Assembly (NCBI RefSeq): GCF_002916655.1 | Contig: NZ_PPSM01000020.1 | Span: forward strand, 1-45,689 | Length of the DNA stretch: 45,689 nucleotides | DNA from: Novosphingobium sp. HII-3 | GTDB taxonomy: Bacteria; Pseudomonadota; Alphaproteobacteria; Sphingomonadales; Sphingomonadaceae | Direction of reading: 5' to 3' | In this document: piece after piece, positions 26,336 to 34,213 of the stretch | Layout: the number at the start of each line of letters is the position of its first letter | Position numbering within the stretch: position 1 is the stretch's first letter | Program-made: the position numbers and the translations under genes | Notes under the pieces: generated by a model | Told to the model about the DNA's origin: nothing | Database searches by the model: none | The model's input: the letters and a program-made list of their open reading frames with translations, nothing else

Positions 26336-29049
26336 GCGGGCGTGTCCCCCGGGTTGCGGCGCCGCGCGAGATAGCTTGTGCGCGGCTCCGTGCCGAGCTC
26401 TTCCAGCAGGCGATAATGGCGCGGGTCCTTGCGGGCGCCGGCGATGTCGGGGCTGTCCAGCGTTCCGAAGCGGATCGCCTGCGTGGGGCAGGCGGCGGCG
26501 CAGGCGGTCACCACCGGAGCGGGTGTCTCTCCTGGAGCGGCGGCGTGATTGGCGGCCTCGATCCGTTGTACGCAATAGGTGCATTTCTCCATGACGCCGC
26601 GCGCCCGCACGGTGACGTCCGGATTACGCTGCGCGGTGACGGACTCATGCGGCGCATCCCCCCAGACCGAGCGCTCTGCGTAATCGAGAAAGTTGAAGCG
26701 CCGAACCTTGTACGGGCAGTTCGCTTCGCAGGTGCGGGTGCCCACGCAGCGGTTGTAGACCTGCAGGTTCAGGCCCTGGCTGTCATGCACCGACGCTTCG
26801 ACCGGGCAGACCGGCTCGCAGGGCGCCTTTTCGCAATGCATGCAGGGCACGGGCTGGAATCCGGCGGTTCCTTCGCTGACGTAGCGGTCGACGCGCAGCC
26901 AATGCATGTCCCGCCCCACGGCCATTTCGTCGGGACCGATGACCGGCACGTTATTCTCCGCCTGGCAGGCGATCACGCAGGCGTTGCATCCAATGCACAG
27001 GTCGGTGTCGATAGCCATGGCGTATTGCGGCGGCGCATTGCCGCGCGCCGGCGGGTTGGGCAGCAGCGAGGGCTTCGGCGTGACCGAAGGCATCGCCTCC
27101 GCCGGAGCAAGAACCGGAAAAAGCTTCTCCAGTTCGCCTTCGAGTGCGAACACCGGCTGTGTCGTCGCGACCGAGCTCCCGCCCTCCTGAGCCGCGATGC
27201 GGGGGGTGCCGTTGCCGCCCAGCGCCCAGGCGTTCGCGCCGAGGCCATCGGCAATCTGTCCAGTACCCTCGCGCCCGTATCCCGTCACCAGCGTCACCGT
27301 ACCAAGCGCCTGACCGGAGACGGCCCGGACCGGCAGGATTGCCGATCCGCCCCTGTCGATGCGGATCAGGCTACCCTCTTTCAGGCCGAGCCGGGACATG
27401 TCGCCGGCATGCATCCGCGCGCTCGATCCCCAGGCTTCCTTGGTGATGGGATCGGGGCATTCCTGCGCCCAGGCATTGGTGGAGAAGCGTCCGTCATAAA
27501 GCTGGGAGGAGGGGCGCAGGTCGATGGTCAGGGTCTGAGGCGGGATCGGCGGGAGGACCAGCCCCGCGGTGCCCACACGCTCCAGGGGCGCGGCGCTGTC
27601 CGGCACCACGCCGCTCGCCACGGCCGTGCGCCAGGCGGCATCATCCAGCCCGGTCCACTGCGCCCGCACGGCATCGAAGCTGCCGGGGCGCGCCGCCGGA
27701 TCGATCATCAAGTCAAGGATAGCGGCCGGTGTGCGGGTGTCGAAGAACGGGTGGACGAGCGGCTGCGCGATCGAAGCGGTGCCATCGGGTGCGCGCCAGT
27801 CGTGCCAGTCCTCCAGGAAGTGGGAGAGTGGCACGCGCCATTGCGAGGCGGCACCGGTTTCGTCGCCGAAACGGCTGGCCGCGATCGTGAGGGGGACGCG
27901 CGCCATCGCCTGCTTGAACCCGAGTGCGGGGGCGGCGGCATAGACCGGGTTGGCATCAAGCACGACGAGGGCACCGATACGGCCCGCGTGCATGTCGTCG
28001 GCCAGAGCGGCAAGGCCGCCACAGTGTGGGGACACGTCGCCGCTAACGGGGGCGATCCAGTCCTGCGGTGCGGCGAGTACGCCGTTGGCCCAGGCCGCGA
28101 AGGCATGCACGGCTTCGGGCTGCCGCTCACCGGCGATGACCAGCGCGCGCCCATGCGCGGCCTTGAGATCGCGAGCGGCGTCGCGAACGAGGCGTTCCAA
28201 TTCCGGCGGCAGCGTCGGCAGCGGTCCTGACCCGCCGCCGAGCGCAGCGGCGAGAACGTGGCAGGCGGCGGCGAGATCGCGCGGGCCGGCGGGCTGTCGC
28301 CTGTCAGCCATCGAACCGCTGAGGCTGGGCGAAGCCTCGATGGAATAGAGGCGGTGCATCGGCGCCTTGCGCCGCCGGTCGCTCCAGTTGCGGGCATGGG
28401 CGATCTGCTCGGGCCCGGGGCCGAGCGGATCGGCATCGAGCAGGAGCACCACGTCGGCATCCTGCAGACGCGGCCGGGCCAGTAAGGGCCTGCCGAAAGC
28501 GGCACGGGCGGCGGCAAGCGGCGCATCGTCGTCGAACGGCTCCCAGCTGACGTGGCGCATTTCGGGCAGCGCCGTCCTGGCTGCCGCCAGCTGCGCAAGC
28601 ATGGTCGGCGATGTCACCCGGCCTGTCAGTACCGCGACACCGCGCCCCCGCGTTGGAGCGAGCTGCTCCCGGAACAGGGCGGCGAGCGCGGACCAGTTCG
28701 ACGGCCCTGTCGGCCCAAACGGTGCGCGCAGCCGCTGGGGATCATAGAGGTCGAGGATCGCCGCCTCGATGAACGGATCCGTCGATCCCAGGCTGGCGGG
28801 ATGGGCTGCGAGGCCCTCCAGCTTGATCGGCCGCTCGTCGACAACCAGCCCCGTGACGCCCCTGCCGTATCCTGCGAGCGGAAGCGCGGTGGCGTACCGG
28901 CGCACCGTGCCGGGCAATGTACCTTCGGGCTGGTTGGCGAGCGGATGGATGTCTTCCTTCGGCCGCCCGCAGGACGCCAGCAGGGTGGCCGCGCCGGTGG
29001 CGATCAGGCGCAGTATCGCGCGGCGGTCCAGAGCGCTCACCGGTGGCAT
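26332..29049 (-). CDS. actB: Alternative Complex III iron-sulfur subunit ActB
   Basis: A 905-residue fused subunit. The N-terminus has a twin-arginine-like DRRAILRL followed by a hydrophobic stretch ending in a lipobox-like LLASC (about residue 26), pointing to Tat export with lipid anchoring. Residues about 40-650 are a molybdopterin-oxidoreductase-like domain, which in ActB proteins has no Mo cofactor. The C-terminal ferredoxin-like domain carries four cysteine clusters near residues 686-697 (CIGCNACVIAC), 735-747, 768-778 (CVGTRTCEANC) and 821-855, the set expected for three [4Fe-4S] and one [3Fe-4S] centres. It overlaps actA by 13 bases. A GTG at 29040 (GTGA overlap) is an alternative start, but the ATG has better upstream sequence. 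Confidence 0.94.
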   Translation of the reverse strand: MPPVSALDRRAILRLIATGAATLLASCGRPKEDIHPLANQPEGTLPGTVRRYATALPLAGYGRGVTGLVVDERPIKLEGLAAHPASLGSTDPFIEAAILDLYDPQRLRAPFGPTGPSNWSALAALFREQLAPTRGRGVAVLTGRVTSPTMLAQLAAARTALPEMRHVSWEPFDDDAPLAAARAAFGRPLLARPRLQDADVVLLLDADPLGPGPEQIAHARNWSDRRRKAPMHRLYSIEASPSLSGSMADRRQPAGPRDLAAACHVLAAALGGGSGPLPTLPPELERLVRDAARDLKAAHGRALVIAGERQPEAVHAFAAWANGVLAAPQDWIAPVSGDVSPHCGGLAALADDMHAGRIGALVVLDANPVYAAAPALGFKQAMARVPLTIAASRFGDETGAASQWRVPLSHFLEDWHDWRAPDGTASIAQPLVHPFFDTRTPAAILDLMIDPAARPGSFDAVRAQWTGLDDAAWRTAVASGVVPDSAAPLERVGTAGLVLPPIPPQTLTIDLRPSSQLYDGRFSTNAWAQECPDPITKEAWGSSARMHAGDMSRLGLKEGSLIRIDRGGSAILPVRAVSGQALGTVTLVTGYGREGTGQIADGLGANAWALGGNGTPRIAAQEGGSSVATTQPVFALEGELEKLFPVLAPAEAMPSVTPKPSLLPNPPARGNAPPQYAMAIDTDLCIGCNACVIACQAENNVPVIGPDEMAVGRDMHWLRVDRYVSEGTAGFQPVPCMHCEKAPCEPVCPVEASVHDSQGLNLQVYNRCVGTRTCEANCPYKVRRFNFLDYAERSVWGDAPHESVTAQRNPDVTVRARGVMEKCTYCVQRIEAANHAAAPGETPAPVVTACAAACPTQAIRFGTLDSPDIAGARKDPRHYRLLEELGTEPRTSYLARRRNPGDTPA

Positions 29050-29699
29050 GTCGAGCAGTCCATCAGGTCTTTCCCAGAATGCGCGATCCGCATCATCGTC
29101 GCGCGGGCTGCTGCCCGATCCGCGGCCGTACGGTGCACGTAGGGAGCGCTCGCGAACTCACGCTCCGCTGCGACGATGCTGTCCTCGGGCGAGCGATGGC
29201 AATCGAGGCACCACCCCATCGTCAGCGGAGCGGCCTGGCGGGTCAGCGGCATACGGCGCACATCCCCGTGGCACGCGGCGCAGGGCACGCCACCGTTCAC
29301 GTGTACGTGATGATCGAAGTAGACGTAATCGGGCAGATTGTTGACCCGTTTCCACGCAAGCGGCTGCCCGGTCGCCATGCTCTCGCGGACAGGAGCCAGC
29401 ATCTCGGCGTCGGTGAAGAGTTGCGAGTGGCAGGACATGCAGGTGTGCGTCGGCGGCACGACAGCGCTGGCGGCCTTCTCCACCCCGGTGTGGCAATAGC
29501 GGCAGTCGATCCCGAGTTCACCGGCATGGTGCTGATGGCTGAACGGCACGGGCTGCTCGACGATACGGTTCTCACCGGTGGCGGTGTCGCTGCGCTGTAT
29601 GATCCCCCCGATCAGCATGGCCATGAAAGGGCCGAGAACAAGGAGGGCCAGTACCACTCTCGCCCAGGTGTTCGCGCCGGGACGAAACAGTTGGGACAT
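29037..29699 (-). CDS. actA: Alternative Complex III pentahaem cytochrome c ActA
   Basis: A 220-residue protein with one N-terminal membrane helix (about 13-35) and five CxxCH motifs (Cys66, 87, 140, 164 and 215), matching the five-haem ActA subunit. An AGGAG Shine-Dalgarno lies five bases before the ATG at 29699. It is the first gene of the long minus-strand act-cox transcript and forms the haem wire on the periplasmic side that relays electrons from ActB to ActE and the oxidase. Confidence 0.95.
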   Translation of the reverse strand: MSQLFRPGANTWARVVLALLVLGPFMAMLIGGIIQRSDTATGENRIVEQPVPFSHQHHAGELGIDCRYCHTGVEKAASAVVPPTHTCMSCHSQLFTDAEMLAPVRESMATGQPLAWKRVNNLPDYVYFDHHVHVNGGVPCAACHGDVRRMPLTRQAAPLTMGWCLDCHRSPEDSIVAAEREFASAPYVHRTAADRAAARATMMRIAHSGKDLMDCSTCHR

Positions 29700-29972
29700 T
29701 CGCTCTCCTAACCAGCCGCGCGCGCGCCATCATGTGGTGTGCACGAAACCTGCCCCCTCACGACGTCCTCCATCCGGCAGTGCAATCTGCCGGACCGACG
29801 ACGAGCGTTGACTTCCCAACCCCGGCAGGTGCGCCGGGCTTTGAAGCGGGAATGCATGAATGGGCCGCGAGGTTGCACGTCCCTCGCAGGCAATTTGACA
29901 GATCCCCGTTCCTCACGCTGCGTGAAATCGTTTCGTCCGCTGCCTGGTTCCCCGGCAAGCATCCGTGGACGT
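29700..29972. promoter_or_regulatory. Presumed promoter region of the act-cox operon
   Basis: The 273 bases upstream of actA contain no credible gene. A perfect 7-base inverted repeat CCGGCAG-N6-CTGCCGG lies at 29774-29793, about 75 bases before the actA start, and could be an operator or a 3' hairpin. No confident -35/-10 pair was seen. The region also follows the stop of the glycerate kinase-like gene, so a terminator for that gene may be included. Confidence 0.4.
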
Positions 29973-30779
29973 CTAGCGCTGCACGAGCCTCCGGCCGGCA
30001 TCGAGGTGGAGGACCAGGTCTGCCCGCGCCGGCATTTCGCGAAGGGCATGGCGCGTCAGGCGTTCGTAAAACTGCACGAAGCGATCAAGGGCGGCATCGT
30101 CCATGACGCGGCTCCCTTCAGCTTCGCCGCGCCCGATCCTCTCTCGCAGGTCCTGCTCCTGCTGGCCGCGCCAGTCCCGGACCACCTTGAAATCGGGCGC
30201 GGCGAGGAGGACGAGGCGGTCGATACGGGCGAACATATCCGCATAGGGGCCTGCAAGCGCGGCGTTGACATGCCCGCGCCAGATCGCCTGCGCGTCCTCC
30301 TCTCGCTCCAGCGCGTTCAGGGGCGCAGCGAGTTGGGCAGGGGACTGAGGGCGGGCGCCCACGCACCACCCCTCGAACAGCAGCAGGTCGCATCCTGCCG
30401 GAACCGTACTGCCCATGGAGGAGCGATCGTCCCTGGCCTTGTCGAACCGGGGGAGAGTGACGGCCTCTTCTGCACGCATGCGGTCGATCAGATCGATGCC
30501 CAGTGCCACGTCATGCGTTCCGGGTACGCCCCGGGTGGCGAAGAGGGGATGGACCTGCCGGGCGAGCTGGGTTCTTTCCTGCCGGGTAAGATAAAGGTCG
30601 TCGAGCGACAGTATCGCCACCCTGCGGTGACCGGCTTCGAAATGAGCCTTGAGTGCGGCCGCCAGCGTGGACTTCCCCGATCCCTGTGCGCCGCACACCC
30701 CGACCACCAGAGGGCCGTTCCTCGGCTCGTCGAGCCAAAGTTCGACCTCGGTGGCAACGCGTTCAGCCGACGGGGTCAA
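29973..30779 (-). CDS. Glycerate kinase-like P-loop kinase (plant-type D-glycerate 3-kinase family)
   Basis: A P-loop kinase of about 268 residues with Walker A GAQGSGKST at about 30-38, LSLDDLYLT after it, and LLLFEGWCVGA as the acidic/Walker B region, the pattern of the GLYK/PRK-type family. It phosphorylates D-glycerate to 3-phosphoglycerate if the assignment holds. The start is uncertain: TTG at 30779 (16-base overlap with the upstream gene) is preferred, and TTG at 30821 is possible; no ATG or GTG lies before the P-loop. The upstream gene encodes a hydroxyacid dehydrogenase that could make D-glycerate from hydroxypyruvate, which supports the function. Confidence 0.78.
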   Translation of the reverse strand: MTPSAERVATEVELWLDEPRNGPLVVGVCGAQGSGKSTLAAALKAHFEAGHRRVAILSLDDLYLTRQERTQLARQVHPLFATRGVPGTHDVALGIDLIDRMRAEEAVTLPRFDKARDDRSSMGSTVPAGCDLLLFEGWCVGARPQSPAQLAAPLNALEREEDAQAIWRGHVNAALAGPYADMFARIDRLVLLAAPDFKVVRDWRGQQEQDLRERIGRGEAEGSRVMDDAALDRFVQFYERLTRHALREMPARADLVLHLDAGRRLVQR

Positions 30780-31737
30780 GCAGCGGCTCGCCGGCAAAGA
30801 AACGGTCAAGGTTGTCGGCAACCTTCATGCCCATCGCCGTGCGCGTTTCGATCGTCGCGCTGCCAAGGTGCGGCAGGAGGACGGCATTGGGCAGATCCAG
30901 CAGGGCAGGGTGAACCTCGGGCTCCGCTTCGTACACGTCGAGCCCGGCAGCGGCGATGCGGCGCTCCTTCAACGCCAGGGCCAGCGCCGCCTCGTCGACG
31001 AGCGAGCCTCGCCCCGTGTTCACGAGCACCGCGTGAGCCGGCATCCGGGCAAGCAGCGCGGCATCCACCATGTGGCGCGTCTCGGCTCCGCCCGGTGCGT
31101 GCAGGGAGAGCACGTCCGCCTCGGCGGCCAGCGCGCCAAGATCCGCAAAGTAGGCGTGGGGCGGCATGTCAGGGGCTTCGCGACGGCTGTGGTAGGCGAT
31201 CCGCATGCCGAAGGCTTCGGCGCGACGGGCGGTGGCCCGTGCGATGCGACCGAAGCCGACCAGACCGAGGGTCTTTCCGGCGAGGCCTTGCCCCAGGAAG
31301 TTCGTAGGCCCCCAACCGCCCCACTTGCCGCTACGCAGTGCGCGCTCCGCCTCTCCCGCACGGCGCATGGCCATGAGCATGAGGGTCATCGCGATGTCGG
31401 CGGTGGCCTCGGTCAGCACGTCCGGCGTGTTGCTCACGGCGATGCCGAATTCACGCGCGGCAGCCAGATCGATGTGCTCGAAACCCACGCCGAAATTCCC
31501 GATGATGCGGACACGCCGGTCAGGCACGGACAGCATCTCGCGCGTGATCGCGTCGGCGACCGTCGGACAAAGAGCGTCGTGCGTGCGGATTGCTTCCGCC
31601 AGTTGCGCCGGATCGAGGAGGATGTCCGTCTCGTTCGGTGTCACGTCGTAGCTGACGCGCAGACGGGCTTCCACGGCTTCGGGCCAGCGGCGGGTGAGGC
31701 AGATCTTTGGCCGCTTGCCACCGGGAAAATGTACCAT
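30763..31737 (-). CDS. D-2-hydroxyacid dehydrogenase (glyoxylate/hydroxypyruvate reductase-like)
   Basis: A 324-residue protein of the D-isomer 2-hydroxyacid dehydrogenase family. The NAD(P)-binding motif GLVGFGRIARATA sits mid-protein. The catalytic Arg (NTGRGSLVDE), Glu (DVYEAEP) and His (LLPHLGSAT) are all present. The ATG at 31737 has AAGGA about 10 bases upstream. Family members reduce glyoxylate or hydroxypyruvate to glycolate or D-glycerate. Overlap with the glycerate kinase-like gene suggests the hydroxypyruvate-D-glycerate-3-phosphoglycerate route, linking C2 or serine-derived carbon to central metabolism. Confidence 0.92.
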   Translation of the reverse strand: MVHFPGGKRPKICLTRRWPEAVEARLRVSYDVTPNETDILLDPAQLAEAIRTHDALCPTVADAITREMLSVPDRRVRIIGNFGVGFEHIDLAAAREFGIAVSNTPDVLTEATADIAMTLMLMAMRRAGEAERALRSGKWGGWGPTNFLGQGLAGKTLGLVGFGRIARATARRAEAFGMRIAYHSRREAPDMPPHAYFADLGALAAEADVLSLHAPGGAETRHMVDAALLARMPAHAVLVNTGRGSLVDEAALALALKERRIAAAGLDVYEAEPEVHPALLDLPNAVLLPHLGSATIETRTAMGMKVADNLDRFFAGEPLLDPVG

Positions 31738-31805
31738 CGCTTCTTATCCTTGCTGCCTTGACGGCATCTGTCTGCTGGAGGGGCGCTGATCCCTGACACC
31801 CGCGC

Positions 31806-32702
31806 CTACTGGACAGGCGTAACGGTGTCCTCTGCGTCACCCAGCAGCACCGAGCCCACGGAGGCGGTTATCACGAACGTGATGGCAAGCCACTGGATCG
31901 CGCTGAGGTGCTCTTTGAGCAGGATGACGCCTGCCACCGCCCCCACTGCCGGTTCGAGGCTCATGAGCACGCCGAACCGGTTGGCCGGAATACGCTTCAG
32001 TGCGACCATTTCCAGCGAGTAAGGCACGGCGCTGGAAAGCAGGGCCGTGACGAGGCCGATGAGGATGAGAGAGGGGGCGAGAAGCGTCGTACCCGCCTCG
32101 TAGATGCCGAGCGGCACGACAAGGAAGGCTGCTGTCAGCATGCCCAGCGCGACCGCCTGGCCGCCGGGCAGGTGTACCGTCTTCTTGCCGAAGATGATGT
32201 AGAGGCCCCAGAAAAGGCCGGCCAAAAGCGCGAAGCCGATCCCCGCCGGATCCAGCGCGTGCGGTGTATCGCGCAGGGGCAGAAGCAGGGCAAGGCCTGT
32301 CGCCGCCAGGCCGACCATCGCGAAATGGGCGGGGCGGCGGGAGTGCAGGAGCGAGACGGTGAGCGGGCCGAGGAACTCGATCGCGATGGCCAGACCCAGG
32401 GGGATCGTGCGAATCGCCATGTAGAAGCTGAGGTTCATCAGCCCCAGGACGGCCCCGTACCGCACGACCGCGAACAGATCCTGCCGGCGCAGCGAAGCAC
32501 GCCAGGGGCGGAACAGCGCAAGGAGGAAGAGCGCCGAGAAGCCTACGCGGTAGGCGATGGCGCCGCTGGCCCCCACTGCGGGAAACAGCTGCTTGCCGAA
32601 GGAGGTGCCCACGCAGAACGCCGTGATCGACACGGCAAGGGCGGCGTAAGGCGTCGCACGGTGCACAGCGTGCTGCAGCGGATGGGCGGTGGCCGGAGTC
32701 AT
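31806..32702 (-). CDS. EamA-family drug/metabolite transporter (RhtA-like)
   Basis: A 298-residue inner-membrane protein with ten hydrophobic helices in two EamA repeats (about 18-150 and 160-290). Features such as IPLGLAIAIEFLGPL and SSAVPYSLEMVALKRI resemble the RhtA (threonine/homoserine exporter) subgroup. The expected activity is proton-driven efflux of small amphipathic metabolites; the actual substrate is unknown. It lies 68 bases upstream of the hydroxyacid dehydrogenase gene and may be co-transcribed with it. Confidence 0.9.
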   Translation of the reverse strand: MTPATAHPLQHAVHRATPYAALAVSITAFCVGTSFGKQLFPAVGASGAIAYRVGFSALFLLALFRPWRASLRRQDLFAVVRYGAVLGLMNLSFYMAIRTIPLGLAIAIEFLGPLTVSLLHSRRPAHFAMVGLAATGLALLLPLRDTPHALDPAGIGFALLAGLFWGLYIIFGKKTVHLPGGQAVALGMLTAAFLVVPLGIYEAGTTLLAPSLILIGLVTALLSSAVPYSLEMVALKRIPANRFGVLMSLEPAVGAVAGVILLKEHLSAIQWLAITFVITASVGSVLLGDAEDTVTPVQ

Positions 32703-32722
32703 GGGAGGCTATAGCCGAAGAG

Positions 32723-34213
32723 TCATCGGCCGATCAGCCCCAGAGCGTGGCGTATGAACCGGTTGCGGTCCAACACCCACTCCGATCCGGGGGGGAGTTG
32801 CGGGTCGGTGTACGTCCAACTGCCGGGGGCGTAAGTCCGCTCGAACCGTCCGGTCGTCCCGTAGGCGAGCGACACGGCACGTTGCTCGCCCTGGTTGCCG
32901 TCGCCTTCGACGTGAGTGCCGTCCGCCCCGAATGAGCGGCCGCTGGTGCGCAGGGCGAAGACGAAAGGCTCGTCCCGGAAGCTTTCGACCGAGGTGTGCA
33001 GGAAAACGGAAAGGTAGACCTTGTCGAGCGCAGCCAGCGGGTTGGACGGCATCGTCCAGACCGGATCTGCAACCACGCTCCAGGGGTAATTGCCACGCTC
33101 GCCGTAGAGGATGTCGGTTCGAAGATCCACCAGCCCCTCCCGTACTGCCTGCGCGGGTTCGATCCGTCGGATGCGCAATCCATCCGCCCAGGTGAAGCCG
33201 AACGCGGAGGCATCCACCAGCGGCATCGCCGAAGGCGTGGAGCCTTGCGGTGTATTGGACACGGTGACGTTCTCGTACACGCGCAGGTAGGCCTTGTCCT
33301 TCAGCTGGTGGCCGCTGGACAGGTCCTGCCACGCGCGCTGGCCGTGGAATTCGGTGTTGCGGAAGTGCGAGACGAGCGTGCCGTTGATGTAGGCGGTATG
33401 TTCCTGATCGGTGTTGGTCCCCACATTGCCGGCGATGTCTCCATCCTCGATGTAGAGCATCGTCTGCCCGTTGGGGATGAAGATGGCGTTCTTGCCGCCG
33501 TAGACCCTCACTCGGCGCAGGACGGCGGTGAAGAGGCCGGGCCTGCGCGTGCCCGTCACCTCGAGGTGTACGGCGCCCTTGGGCTGTATGGCTCCGGGGA
33601 AGTCGAGCTCAATGTCCCGCATCTCGAAATGAACGCGCTGCTCGCCAACCTCGAACAGCCGCAGGTTGAGGGTGGCCCACTCGTCTGCTGTGCGGAAGGT
33701 GATCCGCGATCCGGGGACGGAGGAGCGGAAGATGTACTGGGTGCCCTGCAGCGCGCCGACGACCTGCGGCATCCAGGGCGAGAACGGGTAAACACAGGGG
33801 CGGCCCCGCGAATCTGTCGCTTCGTAGATGAATTCGTAGCCGCCTTCTGCCCGGCCCTGAAGCGGGTCGGCGCCGCGTCCCTCGTAGACTTCGCGTCCGG
33901 CTGCGCGGGATGCTTCGCACTTCACGCGCAGGGTCGTCGCGGGTGCGCGCAATCCCTCCATGGGCATGTAGAAGGGATAGAGCCGGTCGCTCTCCTCAGC
34001 GGAAAGGGGACTGAAGGAGGCGGGGGGCTGCGATGGTGTGGCGGCCGGGAGACGGGCGGGCGCCGCCACGTTGACAATCAGGGGAAGAGTCAGGGCGAGC
34101 AAGACTTTGGGCTTGAGGGGCAGCGGCGGTCCGATACCAAGCCTGCCGGGCGCGCGTGCTTTGCCTCGCACCGGCCTGCGCGTGTTCAGGGCGGCGAGGG
34201 GCACCTCCTTCAT
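32723..34213 (-). CDS. Secreted protein of unknown function, probable right-handed beta-helix
   Basis: A 496-residue protein with no family that I recognise. After a basic N-terminal stretch of about 36 residues comes a hydrophobic signal-like segment (LLALTLPLIVNVAAPARLPA), so it is probably exported. Residues about 150-330 show short alternating hydrophobic strands with regularly placed Asn/Gly turns (FEMRDIELDF, AVLRRVRVYGGKNAIFI, MLYIEDGDIAGN, HFRNTEFHG, LRVYENVTVSNT), the look of a parallel beta-helix as in pectate-lyase-like carbohydrate enzymes. No catalytic residue is assignable. The ATG overlaps the stop of the GGDEF-EAL gene (ATGA), suggesting coupled expression and perhaps a link to cyclic-di-GMP-controlled surface or matrix functions. 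Confidence 0.7.
   Translation of the reverse strand: MKEVPLAALNTRRPVRGKARAPGRLGIGPPLPLKPKVLLALTLPLIVNVAAPARLPAATPSQPPASFSPLSAEESDRLYPFYMPMEGLRAPATTLRVKCEASRAAGREVYEGRGADPLQGRAEGGYEFIYEATDSRGRPCVYPFSPWMPQVVGALQGTQYIFRSSVPGSRITFRTADEWATLNLRLFEVGEQRVHFEMRDIELDFPGAIQPKGAVHLEVTGTRRPGLFTAVLRRVRVYGGKNAIFIPNGQTMLYIEDGDIAGNVGTNTDQEHTAYINGTLVSHFRNTEFHGQRAWQDLSSGHQLKDKAYLRVYENVTVSNTPQGSTPSAMPLVDASAFGFTWADGLRIRRIEPAQAVREGLVDLRTDILYGERGNYPWSVVADPVWTMPSNPLAALDKVYLSVFLHTSVESFRDEPFVFALRTSGRSFGADGTHVEGDGNQGEQRAVSLAYGTTGRFERTYAPGSWTYTDPQLPPGSEWVLDRNRFIRHALGLIGR

Noticed and set aside
26332..29049. ActB as an active molybdenum oxidoreductase
   Set aside because: The domain is fused to the ActB Fe-S module in a complete act cluster; ActB proteins are known to lack the Mo cofactor, and no Mo-ligand motif was evident.
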